The notes under the pieces: model-generated
Seen by the model: only the letters and a program-made list of their open reading frames with translations
Databases searched by the model: none
What the model was told of the DNA's origin: nothing
Position numbers and translations under genes: made by a program
In this document: piece after piece, positions 1 through 8,802 of the stretch
Position numbering within the stretch: position 1 is the first letter of the stretch
Layout of the letters: every line of letters starts with the position of its first letter
Source of the DNA: Pseudomonas mendocina
GTDB taxonomy: Bacteria; Pseudomonadota; Gammaproteobacteria; Pseudomonadales; Pseudomonadaceae
Reading direction: 5' to 3'
NCBI RefSeq assembly: GCF_900636545.1
Contig: NZ_LR134290.1
Coordinates: 930,001 to 994,000 of the forward strand
DNA: 64,000 nucleotides

Positions 1-786
1 GAGGCCGCCATCGGCCCGCGTTCGGGCCTGCTGATGCGCGTGCACACCAGCAACTACAGCGTGCAGGGCTTCACCGCCAGCGTCGCCACCCGTGACCTGG
101 CCGCCATCGCCCACGCTCACGGCCTGCCGCTGCTGGAGGACCTTGGCAGCGGCAGCCTGGTCGATCTCTCGCGCTGGGGCCTGCCCAAGGAGCCCACGGT
201 GCAGGAAGCGCTGCGCGACGGCGCCGATATCGTCACCTTCAGCGGCGACAAGCTGCTCGGCGGCCCGCAGGCCGGCATCATCCTCGGCAGCAAGGAACTG
301 ATCGGGCGTATCAAGAAGAACCCGCTCAAGCGCGCCCTGCGCGTGGACAAGCTGACCCTCGCCGCGCTGGAAGCGGTGCTCGGCCTGTACCGCGACCCGG
401 CTCGCCTCGGCGAGCGCCTCACCAGCCTGCGCCTGCTCAGCCGTCCGCAGTCGGATATCCGCGCCCAGGCCGAGCGTGTCGCTCCGGTGCTGGCTGGCAG
501 CCTCGGCGAACACTGGCAGGTCAGCGTGGAAAATGCCCTGGGCATGATCGGCAGCGGCGCGCAGCCGGTGGCACGCCTGCCCAGTGCGGCGCTGTGCATC
601 CGCCCGCAGACCTCCAAACGTCTGCGTGGCCGTGCGCTGCGCGAACTGGAAGGGCAGTTGCGCGAGCTGCCGATCCCGGTGATCGGCCGCATCGATGACG
701 ACGCCCTGTGGCTCGACCTGCGCCAGCTCGACGATGAACCCGCCTTCGTCTCACAGCTGGCGCAGCTGCGCGAGGCGCAGGCGTGA
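1..786 (+). CDS. selA: L-seryl-tRNA(Sec) selenium transferase, 3' part
   Basis: PLP enzyme that converts seryl-tRNA(Sec) to selenocysteyl-tRNA(Sec) using selenophosphate. The reading frame is open from the first base of the window, so the 5' part is missing; about 261 residues remain of a protein usually near 460. Visible family features are the [10 protein letters not shown] stretch at the window edge, the [11 protein letters not shown] segment and the PLP-lysine motif [13 protein letters not shown]. The stop codon overlaps the GTG start of selB by four bases, so the two are translationally coupled. Identity is secure from the motifs and from the neighbours selB and tRNA-Sec. Confidence 0.95.
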   Translation, partial: EAAIGPRSGLLMRVHTSNYSVQGFTASVATRDLAAIAHAHGLPLLEDLGSGSLVDLSRWGLPKEPTVQEALRDGADIVTFSGDKLLGGPQAGIILGSKELIGRIKKNPLKRALRVDKLTLAALEAVLGLYRDPARLGERLTSLRLLSRPQSDIRAQAERVAPVLAGSLGEHWQVSVENALGMIGSGAQPVARLPSAALCIRPQTSKRLRGRALRELEGQLRELPIPVIGRIDDDALWLDLRQLDDEPAFVSQLAQLREAQA

Positions 787-2720
787 TCGTCGGCACTGCC
801 GGCCATATCGACCATGGCAAGACCGCGCTGCTGCAGGCGCTGACCGGCCAGCAGGGTGACCGCCGCCCGGCCGAGCGCGCCCGTGGCATCACCATCGACC
901 TGGGTTATCTCTACGCCGATCTAGGCGACGGCCAGCTCACCGGCTTCATCGACGTGCCCGGGCACGAACGCTTCGTCCACAACATGCTCGCTGGCGCCAG
1001 TGGCATCGACCTGCTGTTGCTGGTGGTGGCCGCTGACGACGGGGTGATGCCGCAGACCCGCGAACACCTGGCGATAGCCGAGCTGTTGGGCATCCGTCAG
1101 GCGCTCGTCGCCCTGACCAAGATCGACCGGGTCGATGCCGCGCGGGTGCAACAGGTGCGCGAGCAGGTGGAAAACCTGCTCGCCCCCGGGCCGCTGGCGG
1201 GCGCCGAACTGCTGGCGGTGGACAGCCTCAGCGGGCGAGGCGTCGAACTCCTGCGTGAACGCCTGCTGGCCATCTCTGCGGTGCACCAGGCGCGCACCAG
1301 CTATGGCCATTTTCGTCTGCCCATCGACCGCGCCTTCAGCGTCGAGGGCACTGGCGTAGTGGTGACCGGCACCGCCTTTGCCGGCCGTGTAGCGCTGGGC
1401 GACGAACTGCTGCTAAGTCCATCCGGGCGCCGCGTGCGCGTGCGTGGCCTACACGCGCAGAATCGCCAGGCCGACAGCGCCTTTGCCGGCCAGCGGGTGG
1501 CGCTGAACCTGGCCGGCGAGCGGCTGGCGGTCGAGCAACTGCACCGAGGCGACTGGCTGCTGGCGCCGGCCTTGCTGGCGCCGACCACCCGGCTGGATAT
1601 CCAACTGCAGCTGCTGGCCTCGGAGTCGCGGGCTTTGGCGCACTGGACCTCGGTGCACGTGCACCTGGGCGCGCAGGATGTCACCGGACGCATCGCCTTG
1701 CTCGACACCGACAGCCTGGCGCCCGGGCAGCATTGTCTGGCGCAGTTGCTGCTCAACGCCCCGGCGCATGCCGCGCACGGCGATACCCTGGTGCTGCGCG
1801 ACCAGTCGGCGCAACGCACGCTGGGTGGCGGCTGTGTGCTCGATCCCTTCGCCCCGGCCCGCGGCCGCCGTGCGCCGCAACGTTTGCGGCAATTGCAGGC
1901 GCTGCAGGGCGCCAGCCTGGAACAGGCCCTGCCGGTACTGTTGCAGTCGGCCGATAACGGCCTCGATCCCGCGCTGCTGGAGCGGCAGTTCAATCGTCCG
2001 CGTGAGAGCTGGGCACTGCCGGATGGGGCGTGCGAACTGGCAACCCGTCAGGGCACGCGCCTGTTCGATGCGGCGCATCTGCAGACGCTGCGCGACGCCT
2101 TGGTCGAGGGTCTGCGCCGTTTCCATGATGAATCGCCGGACGAACTCGGCCCCGACCGCGACCGCCTGCGCCGTTATGCCCTGAGCGAACTGGAGCGCCC
2201 GGTCTTCGTCGCCCTGCTCGACCAGGCTCTGGCCGATGGACGCATCGCCAGCAGCGGCCCCTGGTTGCACCTGCCGGACCACCGCGTGCAGCTCAGCCCG
2301 GACGACGAAGCCCTGCGCGAACGACTCTGGCCACTGCTGCTCGATGGCGGCTTCGACCCACCCTGGGTTCGTGACCTGGCTGGCGCCGTGCAACGGGACG
2401 AGGCATCCGTGCGCCTGCTGCTGCGAAAACTGGCGCGCCTGGGCCTGTTGCATCAGGTGGTCCGCGACCTGTTCTATCCCGAACAAACCCTGCGCAGTCT
2501 TGCCGCCCGTGCGCTGGAACTGGTGGAGCAGCATGGCAGTCTGCGTGTGGTCGATTGGCGAGACCGTATCGGCATCGGCCGCAAGCGTGCCATCCAACTG
2601 CTGGAGTATTTCGACCGCATCGGCTTCACCCGTCGCCTGGCCAACGAGCGACGCATCCGTAGCGACTCGGCGCTGGCGATACAACTGATGAACAGCAGGG
2701 AGGAGCAGGCACCAGGCTAG
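783..2720 (+). CDS. selB: Selenocysteine-specific elongation factor SelB
   Basis: GTPase that delivers selenocysteyl-tRNA(Sec) to in-frame UGA codons followed by a SECIS hairpin. The 645-residue protein has an N-terminal EF-Tu-like G domain: GHIDHGKT at residues 7-14, DVPGHE near 58 and TKID near 113. Translation-factor beta-barrel domains follow, then a C-terminal half made of winged-helix repeats typical of SelB. Start is GTG at 783, overlapping the selA stop (GTGA), as in other selAB operons. The tRNA-Sec gene lies about 120 bp downstream on the same strand, so the special parts of selenocysteine insertion are together; selD is not in the window. Confidence 0.96.
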   Translation: MIVGTAGHIDHGKTALLQALTGQQGDRRPAERARGITIDLGYLYADLGDGQLTGFIDVPGHERFVHNMLAGASGIDLLLLVVAADDGVMPQTREHLAIAELLGIRQALVALTKIDRVDAARVQQVREQVENLLAPGPLAGAELLAVDSLSGRGVELLRERLLAISAVHQARTSYGHFRLPIDRAFSVEGTGVVVTGTAFAGRVALGDELLLSPSGRRVRVRGLHAQNRQADSAFAGQRVALNLAGERLAVEQLHRGDWLLAPALLAPTTRLDIQLQLLASESRALAHWTSVHVHLGAQDVTGRIALLDTDSLAPGQHCLAQLLLNAPAHAAHGDTLVLRDQSAQRTLGGGCVLDPFAPARGRRAPQRLRQLQALQGASLEQALPVLLQSADNGLDPALLERQFNRPRESWALPDGACELATRQGTRLFDAAHLQTLRDALVEGLRRFHDESPDELGPDRDRLRRYALSELERPVFVALLDQALADGRIASSGPWLHLPDHRVQLSPDDEALRERLWPLLLDGGFDPPWVRDLAGAVQRDEASVRLLLRKLARLGLLHQVVRDLFYPEQTLRSLAARALELVEQHGSLRVVDWRDRIGIGRKRAIQLLEYFDRIGFTRRLANERRIRSDSALAIQLMNSREEQAPG

Positions 2721-2760
2721 GCGTAACCGTGTGCGTGGCGAACGGTCGGTGCCCCAGCAA

Positions 2761-2791
2761 TTGACGAGCGCCGGTGACCGTGGGCTACCCT
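2761..2791 (+). promoter_or_regulatory. Possible sigma-70 promoter for tRNA-Sec
   Basis: TTGACG at 2761-2766 is followed after 19 bases by TACCCT at 2786-2791, about 48 bp before the tRNA. The -35 match is good, but the spacer is long and the -10 is weak. The tRNA may instead be read through from selAB. Confidence 0.3.
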
Positions 2792-2838
2792 TGCAAACCA
2801 AGGCAACGGCTGCCTGGCGACTGGCAGCTGCCGAACAA

Positions 2839-2934
2839 GGAAGGCAATCACGCCCGGTGGCGTGGCCGGGCTTCAAACCCGGTGGGGGACGGCATCCGTT
2901 CCTGGGTGAGTTCGACTCTCACTGCCTTCCGCCA
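2839..2934 (+). tRNA. selC: tRNA-Sec (anticodon TCA)
   Basis: A 96-nt cloverleaf with the 8-bp acceptor stem typical of bacterial tRNA-Sec: GGAAGGCA at 2839-2846 pairs with TGCCTTCC at 2923-2930. It is followed by discriminator G and encoded CCA at 2932-2934. The anticodon loop CTTCAAA at 2871-2877 carries TCA at 2873-2875, closed by a CCGGG/CCCGG stem. The long variable arm is GGTGGGGGACGGCATCC, and the T loop is TTCGACTC. The position directly after selAB supports the call. Confidence 0.95.
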
Positions 2935-3075
2935 TTTTTAAATGATCAATGCACCTCTGCTGTTCGCCCGCCGACCTGGCATGGGGTTAGCTTCTGCTGC
3001 TCGCTTGTTGGCTTCGTCGGCCAATCTTCGGCGACCAGTGTCTCAGGCTGTTCTACCGCTTCGAGCGCACGTAAT

Positions 3076-3525
3076 TCAGCCGCGACGGATCATCCAGATG
3101 CCGGCGACGATCAATGCCAGCCCCGCCACCTTGCCGAAGGTGATGGGGGATTCGCGAAAGCCGGCCCAGCCGAAATGATCGAGGGTGATGGCCATGGCCA
3201 GTTGTCCGGCGATTATCAGCACCATGAACAGCAGTGCCCCGACGCGCGGCCCGGCGAAGGCTGCGGTCGCGATGAAGAAAGCGCCGAGTAGGCCGCCGCT
3301 CCAGTGCCACCAGGTCAGCTCCTTGAGTGCGCCGAGGCCAGGCAGCTCACGCTGGCTCAGGGTCATCAGCAGCAACGCCAGGCTGCCAACGGCAAAGGAA
3401 ATCAGCGCGGCGGCGAAGACACTGGAAAGGTGGCGGGCAAGCTGGCCATTGATACCGGCCTGCAGAGGCAACACCGCGCCGGCGAGGAAGGGCAGGGCCA
3501 GCAACCAGCCGCTGACTTGATTCAT
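3076..3525 (-). CDS. DMT-superfamily membrane protein (YdcZ/DUF606 type)
   Basis: A 149-residue, very hydrophobic protein with about five transmembrane helices. The pattern N-G-Q-L-A-R-H near residue 27 and a small-residue-rich C-terminal helix pair fit the DUF606/YdcZ half-size members of the drug/metabolite transporter superfamily. These proteins often work as dimers, and the substrate is unknown. I chose the ATG at 3525 because GGAG sits seven bases upstream; a longer frame exists but has no ribosome site. It is monocistronic, convergent with tRNA-Sec and separate from the aldolase operon. Confidence 0.75.
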   Translation of the reverse strand: MNQVSGWLLALPFLAGAVLPLQAGINGQLARHLSSVFAAALISFAVGSLALLLMTLSQRELPGLGALKELTWWHWSGGLLGAFFIATAAFAGPRVGALLFMVLIIAGQLAMAITLDHFGWAGFRESPITFGKVAGLALIVAGIWMIRRG

Positions 3526-3713
3526 GGTAAAGCTCCGCAGAGAAAAAACGCGGGAGGGTACCAGCCTCGTCGCGGACATCTCTACTGGTGAAATGGCAAA
3601 CGCAGGGCTTCCTTGCCCCGCCAGACGTTATGGTTCCGCCTCCTTGCGAACCTCTTCCTGTGGGGCTTTGCCAGGGTTGAACCTGAAACCCCGCGGCACC
3701 CACAGGCAGGTTG

Positions 3714-4502
3714 CTACTGCCCGATCTCCCGGCGGATGGCGGAGATGCGCTGTCCAGCCTGGTTGAGCCACGACAGGTCGCTGCCCATCAGCAGCATGTC
3801 GCTGCCCATCTCGATCAGCCGTCTGGCTGTTTCGTCGTCCGCCGGGAAGCAGGGAACCATGACCTGAATGCCACGGGCGTGGCATTTCTCGATCAGCAGT
3901 TGCAGGCGTGATAGCACTTCGGGGTTGCCCAGGCGATAGTCCACCGGCAACTGGCGCGACAGCGAGTAATCGGCCGGGCCGAAGTGCACGGCGTCGATGC
4001 CTTCGACGTCGAGAATGGCGTCGATGTTGTCGAAGAACTCGTAGCTCTCGGCCATCGGCACGATCACCGTGCGTTCGTTCTCAGCCTGAATGTAGGTGCT
4101 CCAGTCGAAGTTCGGCCCGGCATAGCTCGCCGAGCGAACTGAGCTGTCGCCGCCACGGCGGCCCATGGGGGGAAACTTGCTGCAGCGGATGATGCTGCGC
4201 ATCTGCTCGGCAGTGTGCACCTGTGGAATGATCACGCCGCTGGCACCCATTTCCAGGGCCTTGCGGATATCCCAGTCGAGCGTGCCGCGCACCCGCACCA
4301 GGCTGTGGATGTTGCTGCACTTGGCGGCGAGGATCAGCTTTTCCATGTCTCGGTCGATACCGAGCGAGGTGTGTTCGGCGTCGATGAAGACGAAGTCCAG
4401 GCCCCAGTTGCCGGCGACCTCAATCGGCATCGAGGCGGTGCCGTAGATATTCATGCCGTAGGTGGTGCCGCGCGCCATCCGCTGTTTCAGTGTGTCGTTC
4501 AT
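3714..4502 (-). CDS. HpcH/HpaI-family class II aldolase
   Basis: A 262-residue metal-dependent aldolase of the HpcH/HpaI (phosphoenolpyruvate/pyruvate-domain) family. Members cleave 4-hydroxy-2-oxo acids to pyruvate plus an aldehyde or keto acid. Visible are the strand FVFIDAEHTSLG, the stretch GASGVIIPQVHTAEQM, a metal-site glutamate in VIVPMAES and the aspartate-bearing HFGPADYSLS. Start at 4502 is preceded by GAGG at good spacing. It is the last gene of a five-gene minus-strand operon, 10 bp behind an amidohydrolase and a TRAP transporter, which suggests it cleaves something derived from the imported compound. The substrate cannot be read from sequence. Confidence 0.85.
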   Translation of the reverse strand: MNDTLKQRMARGTTYGMNIYGTASMPIEVAGNWGLDFVFIDAEHTSLGIDRDMEKLILAAKCSNIHSLVRVRGTLDWDIRKALEMGASGVIIPQVHTAEQMRSIIRCSKFPPMGRRGGDSSVRSASYAGPNFDWSTYIQAENERTVIVPMAESYEFFDNIDAILDVEGIDAVHFGPADYSLSRQLPVDYRLGNPEVLSRLQLLIEKCHARGIQVMVPCFPADDETARRLIEMGSDMLLMGSDLSWLNQAGQRISAIRREIGQ

Positions 4503-4512
4503 GACCAGTGCC

Positions 4513-5316
4513 TCAGATGCGGTAGGTGTCGGGCAGGCGGTCGCGGAACGGGTGCACTTCGAACACGCCGGGCTCACGGATCAGTGATTTGTTGCGGGCC
4601 TTCTCGATGTCGATCTCGGCGCTGTACACGCCATCTTCCAGGCCGGCACGCACCAGCGTCTTGCCGGACGGTTCGATGATGTGACTCATGCCGATGAATT
4701 GCATGCCACCGTCCATGTCGTTGCGGTTCGGCGCGACGAAGTAGATGATGTTTTCCGCTGCTCGTACGGTGCTGAAGAGGTCCGGCAGCATGCGCGCCTG
4801 CTCCGGCCAGGCAGCTGGCAGGACGACGATATCGGCGCCTTCGAGCGCCAGGGTACGCACCACTTCCGGGAAGCGAATCTCGTAGCAGATGGCCATGCCG
4901 ATGCGGCCGATGTCGGTGTCGAACACCGGTGGCGTCCAGTCGTCCGGGGTGTCGGTGAAGCGGTCGCCGATCATGAACGGCAGGTGGCGCTTGCGATGCA
5001 GGCCGACGATGCCGGTCGGACCGATCAGCGCTGCGGTGTTGAAGATGGCATCCGGCAGACGCTCGTAGAAGCCGGTGATGATGTAGATGCCGGTCTCGGC
5101 GCTGACGGCCAGTAGCGGCGCCAGCGCTTCGATCTCGATGGCGCCGCGTTCGAGGTCTTCGCGGCTGTCGAACGAGCCGCCGGTGAGCAGGCATTCGGGG
5201 AAGGCGATCAGACGCGAGCCCTCGCATGCGGCCTGGCGCGATGTCTCGGCGACTTTCTCGATGGTCTGGGTCGGGTTGCCCGCTACGGGGTGAATCTGTG
5301 CAACCGAAATCTTCAT
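4513..5316 (-). CDS. Carbon-nitrogen hydrolase (nitrilase superfamily)
   Basis: A 267-residue nitrilase-fold amidohydrolase. The Glu-Lys-Cys triad is intact: E41 in FPECLLTGG, K109 in HRKRHLP and C144 in MAICYEIRFPE. Members hydrolyse amides or nitriles, and the branch that acts as omega-amidase or carbamoyl hydrolase has this length. The ATG at 5316 has AGGA just upstream, and longer extensions do not look coding. It lies between a TRAP solute-binding gene and an HpaI-type aldolase in one operon, so it probably releases ammonia from an imported amide before or after aldol cleavage (inference). Confidence 0.85.
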   Translation of the reverse strand: MKISVAQIHPVAGNPTQTIEKVAETSRQAACEGSRLIAFPECLLTGGSFDSREDLERGAIEIEALAPLLAVSAETGIYIITGFYERLPDAIFNTAALIGPTGIVGLHRKRHLPFMIGDRFTDTPDDWTPPVFDTDIGRIGMAICYEIRFPEVVRTLALEGADIVVLPAAWPEQARMLPDLFSTVRAAENIIYFVAPNRNDMDGGMQFIGMSHIIEPSGKTLVRAGLEDGVYSAEIDIEKARNKSLIREPGVFEVHPFRDRLPDTYRI

Positions 5317-5400
5317 GGCTTCCTCATGGGGTGCTGAGCGCGCCGGATCGGCGCGCTGGTTATTTAGGCATTCAGGCAGTGGCAAGAGGCCCCTTCGGCA

Positions 5401-6399
5401 TCATTGCTGGGGGACGTCCATGGCTTCGTAGACCTTCTTCACCAGTTCCGGGTCGATCTTGGCGGCGTACTTGGCCACCACCGGCTTGATCTTTTCCTGG
5501 ATACGGGTGATCTCCGCTTCCGGCAGCTCATTGACCTGCATGCCGGCCGCTTCCAGTTCGGCGATGGCCTTGCTGTCGGCTTCACGGGAAATGCGCCGCT
5601 GTTCCAGGCGCACTTCCATGGCAACGTCGGTGAGCAACTTCTTCTCGTCGTCGTTGAGCTTGTCCCAGAAACCCTTGCCGATCAGGACGATCTGCGGGTT
5701 GTAGTTGTGGCGGGTGAGGCTCAGGTATTTCTGCACCTCATTGAACTTGGAGGCGAGGATCAGCGCCGCCGGGTTTTCCTGACCATCGACCGTGCCGGTC
5801 TCCAGCGCCGTGTGCACTTCGGTGAACGGCAGCGGTGTTGGGTTGGCTCCGAGCGCTGACCACACGTCGAGGAACAAGGGCGATTGCTGGGCGCGGACCT
5901 TCAGCCCTGCGATGTCTTCGAGCTTGGTGACGGGGCGCTTGTTGTTGGTCAGGTTGCGCACCCCCAGTTCCCAGAAGGCCAGGCCGACGAGATTCTGCTG
6001 TGGCAACTGGTCGGTCAGCATTTTGCCCACCTCGCCGTCGAGCATGGCGTCGACCTTGGCGGTATCGGTGTAGAGGAAGGGGAAGTCGAGAATGCCGAAG
6101 TCGGTGACGTGGTTGAGCATCAGGCCTGCGTTCCAGGTCATCATCTCGATCACGCCGCCCTGCAGCGATGACAGCACCTGTACGTCACCACCCAGCACAC
6201 CGTTGGGGAAGGTGCGAACCTTGATCTTGCCACCGCTGCGCTCGGCGACCTTCTCGGCAAACATCTCCATGCCGATGGCTGGTGGCGTGCCCTTGGGACT
6301 GGTGGCGGCGAACTTGATGGTGCGCGCGTTGTACTCGGCGGCGAAGCTCATGCTGCTGACCAGCAGCAGCGCGGCGATAGCGGTCAGTTGCTTTTTCAT
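5401..6399 (-). CDS. TRAP transporter solute-binding protein, DctP family
   Basis: A 332-residue periplasmic binding protein with a clear signal peptide (KK, then a hydrophobic core ending near SMSFAAEY). The DctP-family core is visible: the carboxylate-binding arginine in LKVRAQQSP and the following PLPFTEVHTALETGTVDGQEN. The start at 6399 has AAGGA seven bases upstream; the open frame runs on 5' only because it shadows dctM. Gene order on the minus strand is dctQ, dctM, dctP, hydrolase, aldolase, so uptake and breakdown are one transcription unit. The ligand is likely an organic acid, exact identity unknown. Confidence 0.9.
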   Translation of the reverse strand: MKKQLTAIAALLLVSSMSFAAEYNARTIKFAATSPKGTPPAIGMEMFAEKVAERSGGKIKVRTFPNGVLGGDVQVLSSLQGGVIEMMTWNAGLMLNHVTDFGILDFPFLYTDTAKVDAMLDGEVGKMLTDQLPQQNLVGLAFWELGVRNLTNNKRPVTKLEDIAGLKVRAQQSPLFLDVWSALGANPTPLPFTEVHTALETGTVDGQENPAALILASKFNEVQKYLSLTRHNYNPQIVLIGKGFWDKLNDDEKKLLTDVAMEVRLEQRRISREADSKAIAELEAAGMQVNELPEAEITRIQEKIKPVVAKYAAKIDPELVKKVYEAMDVPQQ

Positions 6400-6440
6400 G
6401 GTGATGTCCTTCTTGTTGGCTGTTGTTATTGGATGAACCG

Positions 6441-7724
6441 TTAGTGGGCGAACCACTGAGCAGGCACTGTGACCAGCGCGGGGAAGGCCACGAGCAGCAT
6501 GAGCACGACGATTTCGGCGATCAGGAACGGGAAGGTGCCCTTGAGCAGCGCTTCGTAACGCATGCGGCCGATGCCGCAGACCACGTTGAGCACGGTGCCG
6601 ACTGGCGGGGTGATCAGGCCGATGGAGCAATTGATCATGAACAGCACGCCGAAGTAGATCGGGTCGATGTCGGCGGCGCTGACCACCGGGACCAGGATCG
6701 GCGCGAGCAACAGGATGGTCGGGGTCAGATCCATGACCATGGAGATCATCAGGATCAGCAGCATCAGCACCAGGATCAGTAGCTTCGGGTTGTCCATCAC
6801 TGGCTGGATCAGGTCGATGATCTGGCCGGGGATGTCGGCGATGGTGATCATCCAGGCCGGGATGGATGCGGCGGCCACCAGGAACATCACTGCCGCAGTG
6901 GTCTTGCCCGCGTCGAGCAGGACCTCGTTGAGTTTCTTCAGATCCAGTTCGCGGTAGATCAGGGTCGAGACCAGCAGCGCATAGACGCTGGCCACGGCGC
7001 CGGCTTCGGTCGGGGTGACCACGCCGAAGCGCAGACCAACGACGATGATCACCGGCAGCAGCAGTGCCCAGAGGCTGTCGACGAAGGCTTTGACGCGCTC
7101 CTTGCCGGAGGCTTTCGGGCTCAGCTCGACATCGCTGTCGCGGCGCGACACCAGCCACCAGGCGAAGCACAGCGCGCAGGCGATCATCAGCCCGGGGGCG
7201 ATGCCAGCCAGGAACAGCTTGGTGATCGACAGACCGGAGGCGACGCCGAGCACCACGAAACCAATGCTCGGCGGGATGATCGAGCCCAGGACCGAAACCG
7301 AGGCGATCAGGCCACCGGAGCGGTTCTTGTTGTAGCCGGCGATGACCATCATCGGCAGCAGCAGCGCGGTCAGCGAAGCGGCATCGGCCAGCGCCGAGCC
7401 GGACAGGCTGGACAGCAGCACGCCGGCGAAGATCGCCACGTAACCCAGGCCGCCACGCAAGTGGCCGACCATGGCGATGGCCAGGTTGATGATGCGTTTG
7501 GACAGGCCGCCGTTGTTCATCACTTCGCCGGCGATGATGAACAGCGGGATGGCCAGTAGCGGGAAGCTGCCGGCGGAGTTGATGATGTTCTGCGCGATGA
7601 TCTGGCCATCGAACAGGCCCAGCAGCCACATCAACGCTACGCCGCAGAGAATCAGGGCATAGGCGATAGGGGTGCCGATGAGGATGGCGGCCATCAGCAC
7701 GCCAACGAAGACGGTAAGGGCCAT
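6441..7724 (-). CDS. TRAP transporter large permease, DctM family
   Basis: A 427-residue integral membrane protein with about twelve hydrophobic segments, typical of the large TRAP subunit. This subunit forms the sodium-driven transport channel and works with DctQ and the binding protein DctP. Family signatures visible are FPLLAIPLFIIAGEVMN near the N terminus and GLITPPVGTVLNVVCGI near the C terminus. Its ATG overlaps the dctQ stop by one base (TAATG), showing tight coupling. It is followed 41 bp later by dctP. Confidence 0.92.
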   Translation of the reverse strand: MALTVFVGVLMAAILIGTPIAYALILCGVALMWLLGLFDGQIIAQNIINSAGSFPLLAIPLFIIAGEVMNNGGLSKRIINLAIAMVGHLRGGLGYVAIFAGVLLSSLSGSALADAASLTALLLPMMVIAGYNKNRSGGLIASVSVLGSIIPPSIGFVVLGVASGLSITKLFLAGIAPGLMIACALCFAWWLVSRRDSDVELSPKASGKERVKAFVDSLWALLLPVIIVVGLRFGVVTPTEAGAVASVYALLVSTLIYRELDLKKLNEVLLDAGKTTAAVMFLVAAASIPAWMITIADIPGQIIDLIQPVMDNPKLLILVLMLLILMISMVMDLTPTILLLAPILVPVVSAADIDPIYFGVLFMINCSIGLITPPVGTVLNVVCGIGRMRYEALLKGTFPFLIAEIVVLMLLVAFPALVTVPAQWFAH

Positions 7725-8263
7725 TACTTGAGTACCCCGGATGGTTCGTTGGCGTTAGTGAGCGTGGCGCCTTCGGTGCAAGGTTGTGCGTAGTGGCCTG
7801 CCGGTGCGCGCAGGTTGGCGACCACTTGTGCGGCGATCAGCACCATGCTGACGACCGAGAACACCAGCCCGGCGCCGTAGAACAGCGCCATGGACACGCC
7901 CGTTGACGGTGCGCCGACGTGCAGGTTGATCAGGGTTTGCTTCCAGCTGCCTTCCAGGAACAGCCAGGTGACGTAGAGCATCAGCACTTGGCTGAGCAGC
8001 ATCATCACCTTTGCCGCCCTGGGAGGGACGCGGCTGGTCAGCATGTCGACGCCAATGTGGCCGTGCTCGTGGAGCATCAGTTGGGCGCCGGCGAATACCA
8101 GCCAGACGAAGGCCAGACGTGAGATTTCCTCACTGAAGAACAGGCCGGAATTGAAGCCGTAGCGCAGTACCACGTTAAGAAATATCAGCGTGGTGATGCA
8201 CAGCAGGCTGCTGCAGATCAGCACTTTCAGCGTGCCGAAATAGATAGTTAAGATCGTTTTCAC
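7724..8263 (-). CDS. TRAP transporter small permease, DctQ family
   Basis: A 179-residue protein with four transmembrane helices, the size and topology of the TRAP small subunit. It carries the family pattern FSEEISRLAFVWLVFAGAQ followed by a histidine-rich loop. The start is GTG at 8263 with GGAGAG upstream, and no nearby ATG fits. It is the first gene of the operon dctQ-dctM-dctP-hydrolase-aldolase. Transcription must begin in the 8264-8802 interval, which holds a 17-bp imperfect palindrome. Confidence 0.88.
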   Translation of the reverse strand: MKTILTIYFGTLKVLICSSLLCITTLIFLNVVLRYGFNSGLFFSEEISRLAFVWLVFAGAQLMLHEHGHIGVDMLTSRVPPRAAKVMMLLSQVLMLYVTWLFLEGSWKQTLINLHVGAPSTGVSMALFYGAGLVFSVVSMVLIAAQVVANLRAPAGHYAQPCTEGATLTNANEPSGVLK

Positions 8264-8802
8264 AGGGTTCTCTCCAGCGGTTGGGCAGTTGAGAGAAAGT
8301 GGTTGTCTTTGTTGTATTCGGAACCGAGAAAAGTTCGCGGTCCGGCATCTTCTTGCGGATGGCCGTCATTGGGCATATGTCACCTTTTGTTGTTATTGGT
8401 CGTGTTGTCATACGACGTGTGACGATTTTTTTATGAATACGCGAAGCTGTCACGCGCAGTCGGATTCAATATTTTTATTAGGCTGATAAATGTGCGGGGT
8501 GGTAACTTCATGCGGCTTCAGACATGCCTTTTTCTCGCTGATGTATGCTGTTTCAGTCAGGAGTTAAGGGGGCTTTGGTCGGCTGTAAAAGTTACGGGCG
8601 CAAGGTGGCATTGCCGCGTGCGAAGGACGCCGCAGCAAGCATTTGAGAGCCATTGGCACAATGTCGTGGGCGGGGAAGAGCAACATCCATTTGCTTGGAA
8701 GATCGTCGGTGTGTGCGTTGGTTAAGTGTCGAATTCTATTTCGAAATCGCTATTAAATATTTGCCTCGCTTAGTTGTCCTCGTCTGAAGTGGCTTCTGAG
8801 GG
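8264..8802. other. Intergenic region upstream of the first TRAP operon
   Basis: 539 bp without a convincing gene. It separates the 3' end of the second TRAP operon (dctM stop at 8803) from the start of the first. It is richer in A/T than its surroundings, notably 8424-8485 and 8735-8765. It contains a 17-bp imperfect palindrome at 8407-8423 and a perfect 10-bp palindrome ATTTCGAAAT at 8738-8747. Short open frames here have no ribosome site or recognisable product. Confidence 0.6.
8407..8423. promoter_or_regulatory. Candidate operator of the first TRAP operon (palindrome)
   Basis: GTCATACGACGTGTGAC reads the same on both strands except for one mismatched pair and the centre base, so it is a 17-bp two-fold site of the sort bound by dimeric GntR/FCD or similar repressors. 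It lies about 144 bp before the GTG of dctQ. No regulator gene adjoins this operon except the LysR gene at 12665, whose family usually binds T-N11-A sites instead. Confidence 0.4.

Noticed and set aside
2731..3291. 186-codon frame covering the tRNA-Sec gene
   Set aside because: It overlaps a well-supported tRNA and shows no protein features.
5401..7629. 742-codon frame that would fuse DctP to an upstream domain
   Set aside because: The 5' part is an alternate frame of dctM; dctP has its own signal peptide and ribosome site at 6399.
8289..8725. Two short frames in the gap between the TRAP operons
   Set aside because: No ribosome sites, no family features, and atypical composition for this genome.
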